In this document: in pieces, positions 50,660 through 58,983 of the stretch | How positions within the stretch are numbered: the stretch's first letter is position 1 | How the letters are laid out: each line of letters opens with the position of its first letter | NCBI GenBank assembly: GCA_905203765.1 | Contig: CAJKXC010000001.1 | Span: forward strand, 124,001-188,000 | DNA from: an uncultured Bacteroides sp. | GTDB taxonomy: Bacteria > Bacteroidota > Bacteroidia > Bacteroidales > Bacteroidaceae | Reading direction: 5' to 3' | Length of the DNA stretch: 64,000 nt | The notes under the pieces: model-generated | Told to the model about the DNA's origin: nothing | The model's database searches: none | What the model saw: only the letters and a program-made list of their open reading frames with translations | Made by a program: the position numbers and the translations under genes

Positions 50660-51972
50660 TTCTCGTTGTATATTTTAAATCTTACGTCCAGTCTGCACTG
50701 CCGGTCCTTGTCGGGGGCATTGGTGAAGATTACCTGGTTGAAGGTGGTGGTGGTTTCTTTGTCCGTCAGGCTCATCAGCAGTTTCTGCCGCTTGATGCCC
50801 CAGGTGCCGAAGTTGTTGCGGATGAACTGGGTGAGGTCGAAGGAGTAGTAGGTTTCCTTGCCATAGAATTGGTCTACGGTGAGGTTGCCGGTTTGCACCG
50901 TTACTCCGTCGCTGCCGTACACGTAGTCTTCCAGCACGTTGTTCTCGTCCGTGATGTAGAGGCGTATGTCCTGCGGCAACTGGCTCACTTCGTTGTAGCT
51001 TCGGGCGAGGGGGTAGAGGTAGAGGGTGGCGCTTTCTATGGAGACGATTTCTCCGGCGCTTCCCAGTTCGTTCAGGAAGGGGAATTCCAGTTGGTTGTAA
51101 TATCCCGTCAGTCCTTGCATATAGGCCTGGTAACCCATGTCGCCGGAGTGGACGAGGTTTTCTATTCCGCTTTGCAGTCCGTCGAGGTAGGTGCCGGTGG
51201 GGTCGCGCCGGATGCCGGTGTAGGCGTATTGGGTGTTCACGCTGAAGGTCAGCACCTGCTCGGTTCGCTGGTTGGATACTTCCTGGTAGTGCAGGTTGAG
51301 GCTCATGGCGGAGTCGTTCACTATGAATCCGGTGATGCACTGCCCGTCGGTTTCGGGCACGAAGGCCAGTCCGGGGAACTTCTTCTTGAACTTCTCCTGG
51401 GTATTGAAGTAATCGTCCTGGGCTACGAGGTCATTCAGCAGTTGCCGTCCCCACGCATCGGGCAGGCGCACGGTCACTTCCTTTTTCCGCCCCGGGCAGG
51501 GGGTGAAGGTGAAGCTGAAGAGCGGGGTGTCTTCCATCGGCAGTACGGTGGTGTTGTATAGGTCTTCGTCGTTGTCCAGCACGATGGGGTGCTTCAGTTG
51601 GTAGACGGTGATGCGCTGCTGTGTCAGCGTGTCTCCCCAGAAGTGTCCCGAGGGTACCATCCGCAGCACGAGCGAGTCGAGGGTATAGGTGCAATCTGTG
51701 TTGGGGGTGAAGCTCCTGACGGAATATTCGGCATAGTAGGTAGCCGCCACTTCGCCCCATGCGCTGTGCCGGTAGTGCCCCAGTTGGCAGATGCTGTCGT
51801 CCCGGGTTTCTATGGAATCCAAGAGGATGGTGCTGATGTCTACCGAGCAGGTATCTACATATACATTATAGAAAGAGCTCTCTACGAGGCTTTTTCCCAA
51901 TGCCGAGTTCTCATCCTGGCAGGCGCAGAGGATGAGGATGATAATTAGCGGAATATGCAATAAATTCTTCAT
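50656..51972 (-). CDS. DUF4270 family lipoprotein
   Basis: 438 residues from ATG 51972. Lipoprotein signal with Cys near 18 (LIIILILCACQDEN). The body fits DUF4270: repeated beta modules with SFYNVYVDTCSVDIST, ALDLYLTDS-like patterns, and a late FDLTQFIRNNF. Bacteroidetes-specific surface lipoprotein family, function unknown. Coupled to the downstream barrel gene by a 4-base overlap. A longer frame to 52017 is not used because the lipoprotein signal starts at 51972. Divergent from the kelch gene across a long inverted repeat. Confidence 0.85.
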   Translation of the reverse strand: MKNLLHIPLIIILILCACQDENSALGKSLVESSFYNVYVDTCSVDISTILLDSIETRDDSICQLGHYRHSAWGEVAATYYAEYSVRSFTPNTDCTYTLDSLVLRMVPSGHFWGDTLTQQRITVYQLKHPIVLDNDEDLYNTTVLPMEDTPLFSFTFTPCPGRKKEVTVRLPDAWGRQLLNDLVAQDDYFNTQEKFKKKFPGLAFVPETDGQCITGFIVNDSAMSLNLHYQEVSNQRTEQVLTFSVNTQYAYTGIRRDPTGTYLDGLQSGIENLVHSGDMGYQAYMQGLTGYYNQLEFPFLNELGSAGEIVSIESATLYLYPLARSYNEVSQLPQDIRLYITDENNVLEDYVYGSDGVTVQTGNLTVDQFYGKETYYSFDLTQFIRNNFGTWGIKRQKLLMSLTDKETTTTFNQVIFTNAPDKDRQCRLDVRFKIYNEK

Positions 51973-52000
51973 AAGTGCTGTTATGTTGTTAATTGAAGGG

Positions 52001-52157
52001 TTCACCACAGAGGACACAGAGTCTCACAGAGTTTTTGATAGAAACGCAGATTCACGCAGATTTACGCAGATTATTCATGTCTTTCCTCTTTGCGGAAATC
52101 TGCGTGAATCCGCGTTTTGTTTTTCCCTCTGTGCGCCTCTGTGTCCTCTGTGGTGAA
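52001..52157. repeat. 157-bp element with perfect 21-bp terminal inverted repeats
   Basis: The 21 bases at 52001-52021 (TTCACCACAGAGGACACAGA plus G) are the exact reverse complement of 52137-52157. Inside, 52042-52063 (AAACGCAGATTCACGCAGAT...) pairs with 52096-52117 at 21 of 22 positions, and more CAGATT and CTCTGTG copies fill the rest. The whole forms one long nested hairpin between the DUF4270 gene and the kelch promoter. I recall nearly the same CACCACAGAGGACACAGAG and CGCAGATTCACGCAGATT strings in unrelated bacteria. No gene is inside. Confidence 0.92.
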
Positions 52158-52269
52158 TCCCGCCGCAAAGGAAAATCAAACTTTCCTATCTTCCTATTAA
52201 AATCGCCCATCGGGCGTGTTTTATCGGTAAAGGCGTTTAACGGGAATTTCGAGCGGTTCGTCGGTTATT

Positions 52270-52301
52270 TTTGTCGTTGTGATTCGGGCGGTTTATTTTT
52301 G
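52270..52301 (+). promoter_or_regulatory. Promoter of the kelch-DUF4907 operon
   Basis: TTTG (52270-52273), 20 bases, TATTTTTG (52294-52301): -33 and -7 elements at near-ideal spacing, 40 bases before ATG 52341. Confidence 0.7.
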
Positions 52302-52340
52302 CGACCAAAAAGATTAGTAATTAAAAACATTCTAAGAAAA

Positions 52341-53417
52341 ATGAATCGACTATTAGTAGGAATGATGCTGCTGGCAACTCTATGCGTGACCGGCAGTTGC
52401 ACGGACGACGATGAATACACGCAGGGACAGTGGTGGAAGAAAGCAAGCTACAACGGCGTGTACCGTGCCTATGCTTCGAGCTTTACCATCGGCAACAAGG
52501 GTTATCTGTGTTGCGGATTCTATGGGGCGAACAAGGATTACCTGAACGACCTTTGGGAGTATGATATGGATAGAAACAGTTGGACGCAGTGTGCGGATAT
52601 GCCCGTTGTGGGGCGTATGGCTGCTGCCGGTTTTGCTGCAAACGGTAAGGGGTACATTACTACGGGTTCCGTCAAGGATGGTTCCTCTTCCTACTGCGTG
52701 GCAGATACATGGGAGTACGACCCGGCTACGGATACCTGGACGCGGAAAGACGACTTCAAAGGTGGAGTGCGCGACGGGGCATTGGCTTTCAGCATAGGCG
52801 GATATGGCTATGTGGGCACAGGGCGCAACAATGATGCCACCGGCAGCGAAAGTGCCTACAAGATGGACTTCTACCGCTTCAACCCCACCGGTGCGGAAGG
52901 CTCGCAGTGGGAAGCCGTAACCGGTTACGGGGGTGAAAAGCGCTACTTCGGTACGGCTTTCGTTATCGACGATGTGGCATACGTCTGCTGCGGCAGGAAC
53001 AACAGTACCGACTTAGTGGATTTCTGGAAATTCGACGGAAGCGCCTGGACGCAGCTACGCGACATTGCCGATACGGATTCCGATAATGACTATGACGATG
53101 ATTATGCCATTACGCGTTCCGAAGCCGTGTCTTTCACCATCGGGGGCAGGGGATTTGTGGCTACCGGTTCGCGTGGCAGTTCCCTGAGCAGTGATTACTG
53201 GATGTACAATCCCGACCAGGATTTGTGGTACGGCGACTCCGACGATGACTTTACTCCGATTACCGACGTGCACAATTATCCTTCAGGCGCATCATCGCGC
53301 AAGGCTGCCGTTTCCTTCTCCAACGGTGAGCGCGGCTTTGTGCTGACGGGTGCGAGCGGTAACAGTTATTTCGATGATGTTTACGAGCTTTTGCCCGATG
53401 AGGAAGAAGAAGTCTGA
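52341..53417 (+). CDS. Kelch-repeat lipoprotein
   Basis: 358 residues. Lipoprotein signal with Cys20 (LCVTGSC). Then about six kelch repeats of roughly 50 residues with paired glycines and the W-Y pattern (GYLCCGFYGANKDYLNDLWEYDMDRNSW; GYITTGSVKD; GRGFVATGSRGSSLSSDYWMYN; RGFVLTGASGNSYFDDVYEL), a six-bladed propeller. Acidic linkers (SDNDYDDDY, GDSDDDF) may bind Ca2+. Surface or periplasmic. The longer frame from 51993 passes through the inverted repeat and is rejected. Downstream DUF4907 gene is 33 bases away. Confidence 0.9.
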   Translation: MNRLLVGMMLLATLCVTGSCTDDDEYTQGQWWKKASYNGVYRAYASSFTIGNKGYLCCGFYGANKDYLNDLWEYDMDRNSWTQCADMPVVGRMAAAGFAANGKGYITTGSVKDGSSSYCVADTWEYDPATDTWTRKDDFKGGVRDGALAFSIGGYGYVGTGRNNDATGSESAYKMDFYRFNPTGAEGSQWEAVTGYGGEKRYFGTAFVIDDVAYVCCGRNNSTDLVDFWKFDGSAWTQLRDIADTDSDNDYDDDYAITRSEAVSFTIGGRGFVATGSRGSSLSSDYWMYNPDQDLWYGDSDDDFTPITDVHNYPSGASSRKAAVSFSNGERGFVLTGASGNSYFDDVYELLPDEEEEV

Positions 53418-53450
53418 TTTAGTTGGATGCAAGTTGCAATAAAATAACTT

Positions 53451-53795
53451 ATGAAGCTGATGTTTATTATGAAGATAGGTGTGCTGTCCCTTGTGGCGGC
53501 ATGCCTTTCTTGTTGTTCGGGACGCACAGGTGCCGGCAGCAATGAGTTGAAGTGCCGGGTGATGCAGGTAGAAGGTGGCTACGGCTATGTAGTGCTTCAT
53601 GGAGCGGATACGCTGATTTATCAGCCCTATATCCCTGCTGTGAGCGGGCACCTGCCGTTTGCCACAAAGAAAGAAGCCCTGGCAGCGGGCAAACTTGTAT
53701 GCCGGAAACTTGCTGAAGGCAAGCCCCCGGCACTGAGTCGGGAAGAAATAAAATCGTGCCTGACAGACACTGGTGCTTGTCACGACAAAGACTAG
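53451..53795 (+). CDS. DUF4907 family lipoprotein
   Basis: 114 residues. A lipoprotein signal near CLSCCSG; three nearby ATGs (53451, 53460, 53469) could start it. The core GGYGYVVLHGADTLIYQPYIPAVSGHLPFATKKEALAAGKLV is the DUF4907 signature (a Gly-rich strand plus YIP and KKEALA). It follows the kelch gene, its usual partner as I remember it. The last 11 codons (TDTGACHDKD) are encoded inside the palindrome array that begins at 53762, so the natural C-terminus may have been replaced by repeat DNA. Confidence 0.82.
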   Translation: MKLMFIMKIGVLSLVAACLSCCSGRTGAGSNELKCRVMQVEGGYGYVVLHGADTLIYQPYIPAVSGHLPFATKKEALAAGKLVCRKLAEGKPPALSREEIKSCLTDTGACHDKD

Positions 53796-53874
53796 TGTCT
53801 GTCGCGTTGAACACTGGTCTCTGTCACGACAGACACTGGAGTCTGTCGTGATGCGACAAACGCCAGTGTTTGTT
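53762..53874. repeat. Five-unit palindrome array, 22-bp period (GACAnACAC-TG-GTGTnTGTC)
   Basis: Twenty-base imperfect palindromes start at 53762, 53784, 53806, 53828 (exactly 22 apart) and 53855 (27 from the fourth). Typical units are GACAGACACTGGTGCTTGTC and GACAGACACTGGAGTCTGTC; the last is GACAAACGCCAGTGTTTGTT, almost the unit of the 32776 array. The first two units lie partly in the end of the DUF4907 gene. The array separates that gene from a convergent lipoprotein gene. Confidence 0.93.
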
Positions 53875-53893
53875 TAGATGGGATTATTGCGAA

Positions 53894-54826
53894 TTATTCT
53901 TCTTCCGGCAAGTCTTTGGTATCGTGATGAAACTCCGAGTAGGCATAGGGATATGTCCTTACGAATTTCCCCTTGAATTGCCGTTCTGCATGGGTATCGG
54001 TGTTGACGATGGTCAGTGTGTAAGTCACCTGTAGCTCTTTGTAGTATATGTCTCCCCAATATATGTTTGTTTTCATGGGTTCTAAAGTAAACGTAAAGGG
54101 GACATCTTTCTGCTTATTCTCCAATGTTGTCGAGTGGTTACTATAAGTAAGCATAATGGTATCATCAAGTATTATCTCCCCGTTTTCTATTTTTATGGGC
54201 ACTACCACTGTATGCGCTATATGTTCGCCTACCCAACTGAATGCACCGGTTTCTGAACTGTAGAATGAGCAGTATGTCTTGCCGTCTTCATAGGGTTTTA
54301 GGGTGATTTCCGTTGAAGTATCAGAGCGATAGTTGACAATTCTTGACCATTTGAAGCCTGCTATTTCTTTTTCTCCATCTCCTTCTTCCAAGCTGTAAAC
54401 CATTGACTTCAACCGGAGGGAACTGGTACACACCTTCTGATGTATAATGATTTGCTCCTTATAAAACCCTGATTTCATTTCAAGGTTTATGATAAATCCG
54501 CGTTCTGTTCCGTAGAAATTATCTTCTACTTCGATGGTAAGTGCCTTCTCTTTCTCGCGTTTGATGGTGGCCCATCCGTAGTAGACGGTTCCCAATTCTT
54601 CTAATTGGGTAGAGCTGCCAATGGGGGAATATCCGTCAAGGTCGGTCACAGAGGCTATGCGCCAATCGCTGCGGCTCATATCTATCTGCAAGGTGGTGGC
54701 ATCACCTTCGAGGGTTGTTTCCTGAATGGACGAGAGGCGTTCGTTGTCATCGTCGCTGCAAGCAGTCACGGTGCAGAGCAGAAGGGCGAATAGGGGGATG
54801 AATCGGAATAACTGTAGTGTTTTCAT
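53894..54826 (-). CDS. Exported lipoprotein of unknown family
   Basis: 310 residues. Lipoprotein signal with Cys near 23 (LLCTVTACSDDDNE, an acidic post-Cys stretch as in Bacteroides surface lipoproteins). The first domain after it (LEGDATTLQIDMSRSDWRIASVTD, then GTVYYGWATIKREKEKALTIEV) resembles BACON-type immunoglobulin modules; the C-terminal half is a second beta domain (TYTLTIVNTDTHAERQFKGKF). Surface exposure is suggested. No named family recognised. Monocistronic, convergent with the DUF4907 gene and divergent from the lpdA-like gene. Confidence 0.65.
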   Translation of the reverse strand: MKTLQLFRFIPLFALLLCTVTACSDDDNERLSSIQETTLEGDATTLQIDMSRSDWRIASVTDLDGYSPIGSSTQLEELGTVYYGWATIKREKEKALTIEVEDNFYGTERGFIINLEMKSGFYKEQIIIHQKVCTSSLRLKSMVYSLEEGDGEKEIAGFKWSRIVNYRSDTSTEITLKPYEDGKTYCSFYSSETGAFSWVGEHIAHTVVVPIKIENGEIILDDTIMLTYSNHSTTLENKQKDVPFTFTLEPMKTNIYWGDIYYKELQVTYTLTIVNTDTHAERQFKGKFVRTYPYAYSEFHHDTKDLPEEE

Positions 54827-54981
54827 ACTGAATATAGCTTAGTTCATGTCAATTAGCGCGCAATCGTTGCGTGAATGTACGCTGCAAAGATAATTATTCT
54901 AAAAGAAAGATGTATTCTTTTTTGCCGGATAATATGGGTTTTATTAACTTGCGCACAAATTAATAATTAACCAGCAAATCT

Positions 54982-56340
54982 ATGAAATACCAAGTTGCCA
55001 TTATCGGTGGGGGTCCTGCGGGATACACAGCTGCCGAAGCTGCCGGAAAGGCAGGACTGAGTGTTGTGTTGTTTGAAAAACAAAACCTGGGTGGAGTGTG
55101 CCTGAACGAAGGATGCATCCCTACCAAAACCCTGTTGTATTCTGCCAAGACGTATGACGGAGCACGCCATGCTTCCAAATATGCGGTGAACGTCCCCGAA
55201 GCGTCGTTCGACCTGCCTAAGATAATAGCCCGCAAACAGAAGGTAGTGCGCAAACTGGTGCTGGGCGTGAAGGGCAAACTGACTGCCCATAACGTCGTCC
55301 TCGTCAGCGGTGAAGCCACGGTGATAGACAAGAACCACGTGCAATGCGGCGAAGAAACCTACGAATGCGACAACCTGCTGCTCTGCACCGGTTCGGAAAC
55401 CTTTATCCCCGGCATTCCGGGAGTAAACACGGTGCCCTACTGGACGCATCGCGACGCGCTGGACAGCAAGGAACTGCCCGCCTCGCTCGCCATTATCGGC
55501 GGTGGAGTCATCGGCATGGAGTTCGCCTCTTTCTTCAACAGCCTGGGCGTGCAGGTAACGGTTATCGAGATGCTGGACGAAATCCTGGGCGGCATGGATA
55601 AGGAACTTTCCGCCATGCTGCGTGCCGAATATGCTAAACGGGGCATTAACTTTATGCTCAGTGCAAAAGTGGTTTCGGTGGCTGAGGCTTCCGTGGAAGA
55701 CGGTCAGCCGCAGATACAGGTGAATTACGAGACTGCCGAAGGCGCAGGTTCCGTAGTTGCCGCCAAGTTGCTGATGAGTGTAGGTCGTCGTCCGGTAACG
55801 AAAGGCTTCGGCTTGGAGAATCTGAACCTGGCAAAGACGGAACGCGGAAATATCTGTGTGAACGAGCAGATGCAGACATCAGTGCCGGGGGTATATGCCT
55901 GCGGCGACCTGACAGGCTTCTCCCTGCTGGCACATACTGCCGTGCGCGAGGCGGAAGTGGCGATACATACCATCACGGGCAAGAAAGATGCCATGAGTTA
56001 TCGCGCCATCCCCGGTGTGGTATATACCAACCCCGAAATAGCCGGTGTGGGCGAGACGGAAGAGTCTTTGCAGAAGAAAGGCGCCACTTATCGCACCGTG
56101 AAGCTCCCGATGGCGTACTCCGGCCGCTTTGTAGCTGAAAACGAAGGCGTGAACGGTGTCTGCAAATTGTTGCTGGCAGGAGATGATACGGTGTTGGGTG
56201 CCCATGTGCTGGGAAATCCCGCTTCGGAAATCATCACCCTGGCAGGCATGGCGATAGAACTGAAACTGACCGCCGGGGAGTGGAAAAAGATTGTATTCCC
56301 GCATCCCACGGTAGGAGAGATATTTAAAGAAGCATTATAA
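54982..56340 (+). CDS. lpdA: Dihydrolipoyl dehydrogenase (E3)
   Basis: 452 residues. FAD site GGGPAGYTAAEAA at 9-21, redox disulfide Cys40-x4-Cys45 (GGVCLNEGCIPTKTLLY), NAD site LAIIGGGVIGMEFASF, and the C-terminal His-Glu pair (FPHPTVGEIF). It reoxidises dihydrolipoyl groups of 2-oxoacid dehydrogenase or glycine-cleavage complexes with NAD+. None of its lipoyl partners is in the window, so which complex it serves is open. dacB follows 4 bases later; the short gap suggests a shared transcript though the functions differ. Confidence 0.95.
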   Translation: MKYQVAIIGGGPAGYTAAEAAGKAGLSVVLFEKQNLGGVCLNEGCIPTKTLLYSAKTYDGARHASKYAVNVPEASFDLPKIIARKQKVVRKLVLGVKGKLTAHNVVLVSGEATVIDKNHVQCGEETYECDNLLLCTGSETFIPGIPGVNTVPYWTHRDALDSKELPASLAIIGGGVIGMEFASFFNSLGVQVTVIEMLDEILGGMDKELSAMLRAEYAKRGINFMLSAKVVSVAEASVEDGQPQIQVNYETAEGAGSVVAAKLLMSVGRRPVTKGFGLENLNLAKTERGNICVNEQMQTSVPGVYACGDLTGFSLLAHTAVREAEVAIHTITGKKDAMSYRAIPGVVYTNPEIAGVGETEESLQKKGATYRTVKLPMAYSGRFVAENEGVNGVCKLLLAGDDTVLGAHVLGNPASEIITLAGMAIELKLTAGEWKKIVFPHPTVGEIFKEAL

Positions 56341-56344
56341 AATA

Positions 56345-57778
56345 ATGAAGAAGTATTATTTCTTATCAATCATCATCTTGTTGGTAGCGTTCCCCGGAAT
56401 ATTGCGTGCGCAAGGAACGGGGAGCGCTGCCAATTCCCTCGTTTCCCGTCTGGACACCCTTGTCAAATACAAGCTGCCCCAGGGTTCCAACGTCGCCATC
56501 TCCGTATATGACCTGACAGACAACAAGCCCTTGTACGGGTATCAGGCGGACAAGCTGTCCCGCCCCGCTTCCACCATGAAGCTGCTGACGACGATTACCG
56601 CCCTTTCCCGCCCCGAAGCCGACGAGCCGTTTCGTACGGAAGTTTGGTATAAAGGAGTGATTGAACGCGACACCCTGCGGGGAGACGTTTATGTGATAGG
56701 CGGCTATGATCCCGAATTCGACGATGCAGCACTGGACTCTTTAGCCAATACCCTGGCGCGCCTTCCTTTCTCTGTGATTCAGGGAACCGTCTACGGCGAT
56801 GTGTCCATGAAAGACTCCCTGTACTGGGGCAGCGGCTGGGCGTGGGACGATACTCCCTATTCCTATCAACCCTACCTCTCTCCGCTGATGCTGAACAAAG
56901 GAGTCGTCACCGTCACCGCCTCTCCGGGCGAACGGGGCGAGACGGCAACTTTGACAGGCATACCCGCTTCTTCCTATTATACTTTGACGAACAATACGAG
57001 TTCCCGCACTCCCTCTGCCGGCCGCTTCCGCGTGTCGCGAGACTGGCTGACGAACGGAAACAACATCGTTGTATCGGGAAATGTGGCAGGGCGTCCGTCC
57101 GGAACGGTGAACGTATATTCTTCCCAGGACTTCTTTATGCATACGTTTATGGATCGCTTGCAAGCGCGGGGCATCCGTTGCACTACCTCTGATTATGCTT
57201 TCGGCGAGTTCCTGCAAGACAGCACTTCCGTGCAGGTCATTGCCTACGAAACCGATGTGCAGGCCGTGGTGAAACAGATTATGAAGGAAAGCGATAACCT
57301 GAATGCCGAAGCCATGCTTTGCCGCCTGGGTGCGCAATATACGGGGCAGAAGCATATCTCCGCCGAAGAAGGGCTGTCCGCCATCCGGATGCTGATGAAG
57401 CAACTGGGACACAACCCGGACCGCTACAACCTTGCCGACGGTTGCGGACTTTCCAATTATAACTATATCTCTCCCGAACTGCTGGTTTCTTTCCTGAAGT
57501 ATGCCTACTCGCGTACCGATGTTTTCCAGAAGCTGTACAAGGCATTGCCCGTCGGCGGAGTGGACGGTACCTTGAAGTCGCGTATGAGGCAGGGCACACC
57601 CTCTTATCGGAATGTCCATGCCAAGACAGGCTCGTTTACCGCCATCAACTGCCTGGCAGGTTACCTCAAGGCAGGCAATGGGCACGAAATAGCTTTTGCC
57701 GTTATGAATCAGAATGTGTTGTCGGGTAGGGAAGCGCGCGCCTTCCAGGATGCGGTGTGTGATGAAGTGATAAAATAA
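56345..57778 (+). CDS. dacB: D-alanyl-D-alanine carboxypeptidase/endopeptidase (PBP4, S13 family)
   Basis: 477 residues with a signal peptide (1-22). S13 motifs: Ser76-x2-Lys79 (RPASTMKLLTT), the SDN triad (MKESDNLNAEAML) and KTG (NVHAKTGSF). The long insertion of about 170 residues between the first two motifs is normal for this class. It trims or cleaves peptidoglycan cross-links in the periplasm. A hairpin repeat lies directly after its stop codon. Confidence 0.95.
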   Translation: MKKYYFLSIIILLVAFPGILRAQGTGSAANSLVSRLDTLVKYKLPQGSNVAISVYDLTDNKPLYGYQADKLSRPASTMKLLTTITALSRPEADEPFRTEVWYKGVIERDTLRGDVYVIGGYDPEFDDAALDSLANTLARLPFSVIQGTVYGDVSMKDSLYWGSGWAWDDTPYSYQPYLSPLMLNKGVVTVTASPGERGETATLTGIPASSYYTLTNNTSSRTPSAGRFRVSRDWLTNGNNIVVSGNVAGRPSGTVNVYSSQDFFMHTFMDRLQARGIRCTTSDYAFGEFLQDSTSVQVIAYETDVQAVVKQIMKESDNLNAEAMLCRLGAQYTGQKHISAEEGLSAIRMLMKQLGHNPDRYNLADGCGLSNYNYISPELLVSFLKYAYSRTDVFQKLYKALPVGGVDGTLKSRMRQGTPSYRNVHAKTGSFTAINCLAGYLKAGNGHEIAFAVMNQNVLSGREARAFQDAVCDEVIK

Positions 57779-57780
57779 AG

Positions 57781-57840
57781 CTATCTCAATTCTCCTCCTC
57801 TTGGGAGGAGGAGTACCCGTAGGGGGAGGTGGTAGGATAG
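57781..57840. repeat. Intergenic hairpin element after dacB
   Basis: CTCCTCCTC (57792-57800), loop TTGG, GAGGAGGAG (57805-57813) form a strong hairpin; GTACCCGTAGGGGGAGGTGGT follows, and the outer CTATC/GATAG ends pair. I recall the GGAGTACCCGTAGGGGGAGGT type of repeat from many Bacteroides intergenic regions. No T run, so a poor terminator. Confidence 0.75.
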
Positions 57841-57851
57841 AGAAATTTTCT

Positions 57852-58763
57852 TTATTCCTCTTCCGAATTCCGATAATTTGCCGGTGACATTCCCACATAC
57901 GCCTTTACATACTTTCCGAAGAAAGACTGGTTGGGGAAGTTGAATTCTTCGGCAATCTCCTTGATGGACTTGTCCGAGCGTCTCAGCCGGTACTTGATGT
58001 GTTCTATGGCGCTCTTGTTAATCAGTTCCAGTGGAGTATGGCCGCACGCCTGCTTGATGACTTTCGAGAAGTGCTTGGGACTATAACAAAGCGCATCGGC
58101 AAAATAGGACACCGAACGGTGCATGCCGTTGTCTTTGGACAGCATCTCTGCAAACTTCCGCAGGATGTAGTCGGACTGTTTTATATTCTCCTTCGATTGA
58201 CCTGTTTCGTCCGATTGGGCAAATTCTTTGGTAAGATGTCCCAGCATTTCGCAGAACAGTGCCGAAAACAGATGTTGCATCACCTGCTTCTGGTAGCTAT
58301 GGGGTTCGTCATTCACTTTTGCCATGATTAAGTTCCGGTAATATCCGAAGATACCTTCGTTCCTTTCTTCATCGACACGCGCCACGGGATTCTTATATAT
58401 ATGTATAGCGGTGTCCCATGTGTCTCTTTCTATCTTGACGATGCGTTGCAAGAAGCGATTTGAGAATGCCGCAAATCCCAGCTTGTTTTTGGGGCTCAGC
58501 ATGGCATTCCCGATAACGGTATTGGGAAGTCCGAGCATCAAGTCGCCTGCCTGCAACTGATAGGTCTTGTAGTTGATGTCCAACTGGATGCATCCTTCTA
58601 CACAAATCATAATCAGGAGACAATCCAATCTTACACTACCGTCATCATAGGAAATTCCTTCCAGGCTGTCGATGATGGCAAAGTCATCGTCAACATAGTA
58701 AATCACATGACTATTGTCCTTAAAGTCTTCGACATTGACCGTCTTAACGTTTCTTTCTTCCAT
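57852..58763 (-). CDS. AraC-family regulator divergent from the RND efflux operon
   Basis: 303 residues from ATG 58763. N-terminal cupin-like ligand part (GCIQLDINYKTYQLQAGDLMLG) and a C-terminal AraC helix-turn-helix (about 200-295, ending FNFPNQSFFGKYVKAYVGMSP). The frame can be extended to 58850, but a -7-like box (58785-58792, minus CAACTTTG) and a leader argue for 58763. Its promoter region is shared with the RND operon on the other strand, so it is the most likely regulator of that pump. Inducer unknown. Confidence 0.88.
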   Translation of the reverse strand: MEERNVKTVNVEDFKDNSHVIYYVDDDFAIIDSLEGISYDDGSVRLDCLLIMICVEGCIQLDINYKTYQLQAGDLMLGLPNTVIGNAMLSPKNKLGFAAFSNRFLQRIVKIERDTWDTAIHIYKNPVARVDEERNEGIFGYYRNLIMAKVNDEPHSYQKQVMQHLFSALFCEMLGHLTKEFAQSDETGQSKENIKQSDYILRKFAEMLSKDNGMHRSVSYFADALCYSPKHFSKVIKQACGHTPLELINKSAIEHIKYRLRRSDKSIKEIAEEFNFPNQSFFGKYVKAYVGMSPANYRNSEEE

Positions 58764-58943
58764 ATTCTTCTTTTTTTCTTTTTGCAAAGTTGGTGAATAA
58801 TGACAGAAAAGGATTGTTCTATTTTCCTCTTTCATTGTCTGATACGGCATTTATACACGATTTGACAGCTTTTGGGGGGACACGTGGCGAAAATGGAACA
58901 CCCTTAGGGGGAAATGGGGCATCACTCCGTTGGTCTTTTCGCT

Positions 58944-58951
58944 TACTTTTG
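58944..58951 (+). promoter_or_regulatory. -7 box of the RND efflux operon
   Basis: TACTTTTG, 33 bases before ATG 58984. It lies after the longest in-frame start (58930), which is thereby excluded. Confidence 0.65.
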
Positions 58952-58983
58952 TCCCAGTCTTAAATAGCACAATAAAGAAAAGT

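Noticed and set aside
51993..52340. N-terminal extension of the kelch protein
   Set aside because: It reads through the inverted repeat and the promoter; the lipoprotein signal begins at 52341.
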